Position numbers and translations under genes: made by a program
In this document: in pieces, positions 6,422-9,217 of the stretch
Layout: each line of letters starts with the position of its first letter
Position numbering within the stretch: position 1 is the first letter of the stretch
NCBI GenBank assembly: GCA_001805565.1
Contig: MHGM01000017.1
Coordinates: forward strand, 7,126-16,342
Direction: 5' to 3'
DNA from: Omnitrophica WOR_2 bacterium RIFCSPHIGHO2_01_FULL_52_10
GTDB taxonomy: Bacteria > Omnitrophota > Gorgyraeia > Zapsychrales > Zapsychraceae
Length of the DNA stretch: 9,217 bases
Notes under the pieces: model-generated
Databases searched by the model: none
What the model saw: the letters and a program-made list of their open reading frames with translations, nothing else
Told to the model about the DNA's origin: nothing

Positions 6422-6496
6422 TAGCCCCAACCGGATTTGAACCGGTGTTCCTTGGCTGAGAACCAAGTGTCCTGGACCTGGCTAGACGATGGGGCC
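6422..6496 (-). tRNA. tRNA-Glu (anticodon CTC)
   Basis: The minus strand folds as a complete cloverleaf: acceptor GGCCCCA with TGGGGCT (G1-U72 wobble), D arm GTCT/GGAC, anticodon stem CTTGG/CCAAG with loop TTCTCAG (anticodon CTC at 6458-6460, reading GAG), and T arm ACCGG-TTCAAAT-CCGGT. Discriminator base is A at 6422. CCA is not encoded (AAA follows). The 3' end coincides with the start of the helicase remnant, as expected where a mobile element used the tRNA as an attachment site. Isoacceptors with U-rich anticodons must lie elsewhere in the genome. Confidence 0.92.
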
Positions 6497-6520
6497 AAAT
6501 TTTTTGAAAAAAAATTTGGC
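6494..6520. repeat. Perfect 12-bp hairpin overlapping the tRNA 5' end
   Basis: GCCAAATTTTTT (6494-6505) pairs perfectly with AAAAAATTTGGC (6509-6520). On the minus strand this is a leader hairpin whose 3' arm includes the first three bases of the mature tRNA-Glu (6496-6494), so it would compete with the acceptor stem. Confidence 0.65.
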
Positions 6521-6630
6521 TTCGAGGTTTTGACAAAAACCGAGAAGCCCTGCCGAGGAAGAGATCCTTCGCCCTAGGGGCTTCCGGATAACCCCTCGGG
6601 TAAGGAAATCTAGAAAACTCCCCGAGGGGT
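6518..6630. repeat. Two further hairpins in the divergent intergenic region
   Basis: At 6518-6549, GGCTTC pairs with GAAGCC around an inner GGTTTT/AAAACC stem. At 6591-6600 and 6621-6630, ACCCCTCGGG and CCCGAGGGGT are perfect 10-bp arms with a 20-base loop. The CCCCT of the latter could alternatively pair with AGGGG at 6576-6580. No gene ends here, so these are not needed as terminators. Together with the tRNA leader hairpin they make this 270-base gap a second hairpin cluster, like 281-767. Confidence 0.55.
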
Positions 6631-6649
6631 CATTTATTCGATTTACTAT

Positions 6650-6678
6650 TTAACAACAGAATGGTTATATAGTATACT
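6650..6678 (+). promoter_or_regulatory. Sigma-70-type promoter for the FIST-kinase operon
   Basis: TTAACA (6650-6655), a 17-base spacer and TATACT (6673-6678) each differ from the TTGACA/TATAAT consensus at one or two positions, with ideal spacing. Transcription would start near 6685, giving a leader of about 85 bases before the GTG at 6771. GACACA (6685-6690) and TGTGTC (6700-6705) form an inverted repeat at the predicted start, a possible operator or leader hairpin. Confidence 0.55.
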
Positions 6679-6770
6679 TTTTACGACACAAAAAATCTGT
6701 GTGTCAATATACCATATTGTGTGAGGCGGTCAATCATTTTCCTAAAGACCGCAGGAAAGGGATATCAGAA

Positions 6771-7958
6771 GTGTCCACACAGATCGGTATCGGATTCAGC
6801 CGACATCTTGATCATCAGCAGGCGGCGCGCGAAGCGGCCCTGCAGGCCAAAACAGGCTTACGAACGACCAACGCCGCCTGGGCGATGCTGCTGTGCGCCG
6901 GCCACTGCGATCCGCACAAAATCGTCCCCATTGTCAATGAAACACTGCGCAACCCCAGGCTGATCGGTTGTTCCACCGCGGGCATTATCCTGTCAAATTC
7001 CATAGAAACGCGCGGGGTGGCTGTTCTGGCGATCGCCTCCGATGAGATGAAATTCGGCGACGGCTTCGTTGAGCACATCGACACCATGAGCCCTCCCGAC
7101 GTCGGAACGGAACTCGCGAAGCGCTGCCTCAACGATTTCGGCGCGCATGGCCGCCAGGTCTTTGTCTTTTTTGTCGACAGCCGTTTTAAAAATATCTCGC
7201 CGCTCCTTAAAAGTATCCAGGGGACACTGGGGAACATCTTTCCCGTGGTGGGTGCGGGAAGCTGCAGCCATCTCCAGGACAAGGATGCTTTCAAGATTTA
7301 CCGCAACCGGGTGCTGACCAACGCCGTCAGCGGAGTGATCATGGGCGGACACATGACCGTCGGGGTGGGAAGCCAGCACGGCTGGCGGCCATTGGGAAAA
7401 CCGCGCACCATTACCGGCGCGACCGACAACATCATCGAATCCATCGACGGCAGGCCCGCCTACGACATTTATGAACAATATTTTGAAGAAGAAGCGGCGC
7501 AACTGCGCGGCCGCCAATCCGAACAAATGAGCATTCTCTACCCATTGGGCATCTTCATTGAAGAAAGCCGGAATTATCTGCTGCGAAATGCCGTTGACAT
7601 CCGTTCTGATGGGAGTATTGTATGCCAAGGAGACATCCCGCAAGGGACGCGGGTCCACCTGATGATCGGCAACAAGGAATCCTGCAAGCAGGCCGCCCGC
7701 AGCGCCGCGGAAGAGGCCCACCAGAACCTGCTGGGCAAGGACCCGAAGCTTATTATCGTCCTGGAATCAATGTCCCGCCTGAAACTGCTAGGCAGGATGG
7801 CGTTCCAGGAGATCGTCAAGATCAAGGAAATTTTCGGCTCCCGGATCCCCATCCTCGGCATGTACACCAACGGGGAAGTTTCCCCCATGCAGTCGGCGGA
7901 GAGGTTCAAAAGGCCTCACCTGCAAAACGAAAGCATCACGGTATTGGCAATCGGTTAA
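6771..7958 (+). CDS. FIST domain sensory protein
   Basis: FIST domains are predicted small-ligand (perhaps amino-acid) sensors placed upstream of signalling modules. I choose GTG 6771 (395 residues) because AGGAAAGGG lies about nine bases before it; the earlier in-frame GTG at 6699 would sit almost on the predicted transcription start. Residues 1-210 form the FIST N domain: IGFS, AWAMLLCAGHCDP, RLIGCSTAGII (63-73), then VVGAGSCS. Residues 210-395 cover FIST_C: VTVG-type strand, HGWRPLGKPRTIT, ESIDGRPAYDIYEQY, YPLGIFIEESRNYLLRN, GDIPQGTRVHLM and the closing GMYTNGEVSP. Length and motif order are complete for a stand-alone FIST protein. No signal peptide or membrane segment is seen, so it acts in the cytoplasm. 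The kinase gene starts four bases after its stop, so the FIST protein probably feeds ligand status to that kinase. GC-rich codon use contrasts with the genes left of the tRNA. Confidence 0.9.
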   Translation: MSTQIGIGFSRHLDHQQAAREAALQAKTGLRTTNAAWAMLLCAGHCDPHKIVPIVNETLRNPRLIGCSTAGIILSNSIETRGVAVLAIASDEMKFGDGFVEHIDTMSPPDVGTELAKRCLNDFGAHGRQVFVFFVDSRFKNISPLLKSIQGTLGNIFPVVGAGSCSHLQDKDAFKIYRNRVLTNAVSGVIMGGHMTVGVGSQHGWRPLGKPRTITGATDNIIESIDGRPAYDIYEQYFEEEAAQLRGRQSEQMSILYPLGIFIEESRNYLLRNAVDIRSDGSIVCQGDIPQGTRVHLMIGNKESCKQAARSAAEEAHQNLLGKDPKLIIVLESMSRLKLLGRMAFQEIVKIKEIFGSRIPILGMYTNGEVSPMQSAERFKRPHLQNESITVLAIG

Positions 7959-7962
7959 AAAA

Positions 7963-9217
7963 ATGGACATGCCCACATTGTTCCTCATTGCAGCCATCTT
8001 CCTCCTTGGAGTACTGACCTTTTTGTTGATCAACAAAAATGGACAGAACCGCCGGCTCCAGGCGGACCTGCAGGGCATGACCAGGACCTTTAGCGACCTC
8101 GATGAACAGGCCAAACTGATCATCCGCACCGACCTGGAATTGAACAAGGCCCAGGAAGAGCTCGACAAGCGTCTTAACGGGCTGGACGCCCTGCAGAAAA
8201 CCTCGCGGCTGATCAGCACCACCCTGGATGAAAAAGAAATCTTCAAGCGCCTCGACCAGTCCCTGATCGTTGACCTGGGCTTTGAAAAAAATCTCATCTG
8301 CGTTTACGACAAGGACCAGGCCTTACAGTGCCGTTTGAACGTCGGGTTTTCCCCGGAAGATGTCCAATTCGTTGTCACCAGCCTGGAAAAAGAAAGGAGC
8401 CTGACTCAAGCCCTCAAGGAAGGACACGCCTTTACATCGGCGGCCTCTTCCTCCCACAGGGATCCTATCGGCAAACAGGCCAAGGAATCCATCATCCGGA
8501 TCTTCGACGTGGAACATTTTGTCCTGACCCCCATCCTGACCCAAAACAACATCTCCGGGATCCTTTTTGTCGGAAACCGTTCCAACGCCTCCGCGATCAC
8601 GGAAGGTGACGAGGAACTCGTTTCGGTTTTGGCCAACCAGATCGGCCAGGCGCTTGAGAACGCGCGGCTCTTCGAACAGGCCTACGTCGCCAGCCAGGTG
8701 CTGGAATCCAAAGTGCAGGAACGCACCAAACAGCTGGCCCTGGCGCTGGAGGAGGTCAAGGAGATCAATAAAATGAAATCCGAATTTATCTCCGCGGTCT
8801 CCCACGAGCTGCGCACGCCGCTGACCTCCATCAAAGGGTACGCCTCATTGCTCATCACGGGCAAACTGGGCGCCGTCCCCGAAACGGTCAAAGAGCGTCT
8901 GGAAAAGATCAACGCGCACTCGGACAACCTGGTGAAGATGATCAACAACCTGCTGGACATCGCGCGCATCGAATCCGGCCGGGTGGAAATGAAAATGGAA
9001 AAATGCGATATCGCCGCGATCATCGAGACCGCGCATGACCTGTTGACGCCGCAGCTGAAGGAAAAAAATCTTCAATGGAAAACCGACATCAGCGAGGGCG
9101 TCCCGGCATTGGTCCTGGACAAACACCAGGTGGAAAGGATATTCATCAATCTCGTCAGCAACGCCATCAAATTCACGCCGGAAAACGGGGCGATCACCGT
9201 CCGGGTCCGCCATGATC
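7963..9217 (+). CDS. Membrane-anchored GAF sensor histidine kinase (partial)
   Basis: The ATG at 7963 opens a frame that runs off the window end (418 codons); a second ATG at 7969 is equally possible. It starts MDMPTLFLIAAIFLLGVLTF, one transmembrane helix, then a coiled-coil linker (about residues 28-85). A GAF-like domain follows (about 85-230: FEKNLICVYDKD, FVLTPILTQNNISGILFVGN, ELVSVLANQIGQALENARLF, the usual GAF end). A second coiled coil leads to HisKA: KSEFISAVSHELRTPLTSIK, with phospho-acceptor His281 and the LLDIARIESG second helix. The HATPase begins at about 385, with the N box QVERIFINLVSNAIKF (Asn396, Asn400). The G boxes lie beyond the window. It autophosphorylates on His281 and passes phosphate to a response regulator expected downstream. 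No extracellular sensor domain exists, so input likely comes through GAF or the co-transcribed FIST protein. The ribosome site is weak, suggesting coupling to the FIST gene. Confidence 0.92.
   Translation, partial: MDMPTLFLIAAIFLLGVLTFLLINKNGQNRRLQADLQGMTRTFSDLDEQAKLIIRTDLELNKAQEELDKRLNGLDALQKTSRLISTTLDEKEIFKRLDQSLIVDLGFEKNLICVYDKDQALQCRLNVGFSPEDVQFVVTSLEKERSLTQALKEGHAFTSAASSSHRDPIGKQAKESIIRIFDVEHFVLTPILTQNNISGILFVGNRSNASAITEGDEELVSVLANQIGQALENARLFEQAYVASQVLESKVQERTKQLALALEEVKEINKMKSEFISAVSHELRTPLTSIKGYASLLITGKLGAVPETVKERLEKINAHSDNLVKMINNLLDIARIESGRVEMKMEKCDIAAIIETAHDLLTPQLKEKNLQWKTDISEGVPALVLDKHQVERIFINLVSNAIKFTPENGAITVRVRHD

Noticed and set aside
5759..6466. Helicase-nuclease frame as an intact 235-residue gene from TTG 6466
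   Set aside because: The start and the first 15 codons lie inside the tRNA-Glu, so they are not real coding sequence; the gene is 5'-truncated.
6815..8297. Long minus-strand frames opposite the FIST and kinase genes
   Set aside because: They are GC-rich shadows of two well-supported plus-strand genes and show no domain pattern.
8323..9213. Minus-strand frames of 113-160 codons opposite the kinase
   Set aside because: They overlap the HisKA and HATPase motifs read clearly on the plus strand.

Overview
The window looks like a piece of an uncultured Gram-negative-type bacterial genome. The partial AsmA-like envelope protein at the left edge, the FIST/GAF-histidine-kinase pair at the right edge, and a very short sigma-region-2 protein with no other sigma domains remind me of Candidatus Omnitrophota (OP3) genomes. 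That placement is an inference, not something the sequence proves.

Layout, left to right. (1) 1-280: 5' part of a minus-strand AsmA-like membrane-anchored protein. (2) 281-767: about 490 bases with no gene, packed with at least eight perfect or near-perfect hairpins, several sharing a C-run/G-run clamp and one nested inside a larger branched structure. (3) 768-6421: an AT-richer block of minus-strand genes. In transcription order from the right it holds a 5'-truncated helicase-type nuclease remnant, a small four-cysteine protein, a SWIM zinc-finger protein, a 115-residue protein of unknown function, an AlbA_2/Schlafen-type ATPase with a C-terminal winged helix, a HEPN-like protein with an R-x4-H motif, and a frameshifted sigma-70 region 2 protein. 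(4) 6422-6496: tRNA-Glu(CTC), minus strand; the helicase remnant starts at the first base after its 3' end. (5) 6497-6770: divergent intergenic region with several hairpins and a good sigma-70-type promoter pointing right. (6) 6771-9217: GC-rich plus-strand operon of a FIST sensory protein and a membrane-anchored GAF-HisKA-HATPase histidine kinase, cut by the window end.

The sharp change in base composition at the tRNA, the remnant fused to the tRNA 3' end, and the contents (truncated helicase/nuclease, AlbA_2-ATPase, HEPN, broken sigma-like gene) together suggest an acquired, partly decayed genomic island next to tRNA-Glu. No integrase and no second attachment site were seen inside the window. 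The gene trio 5715-3370 (four-Cys protein, SWIM protein, 115-residue protein) is tightly packed and probably co-transcribed. The AlbA_2-ATPase and HEPN genes lie next to each other but seem to be separated by a terminator-like hairpin. The FIST and kinase genes are four bases apart and probably form a ligand-sensing signalling unit unrelated to the island.
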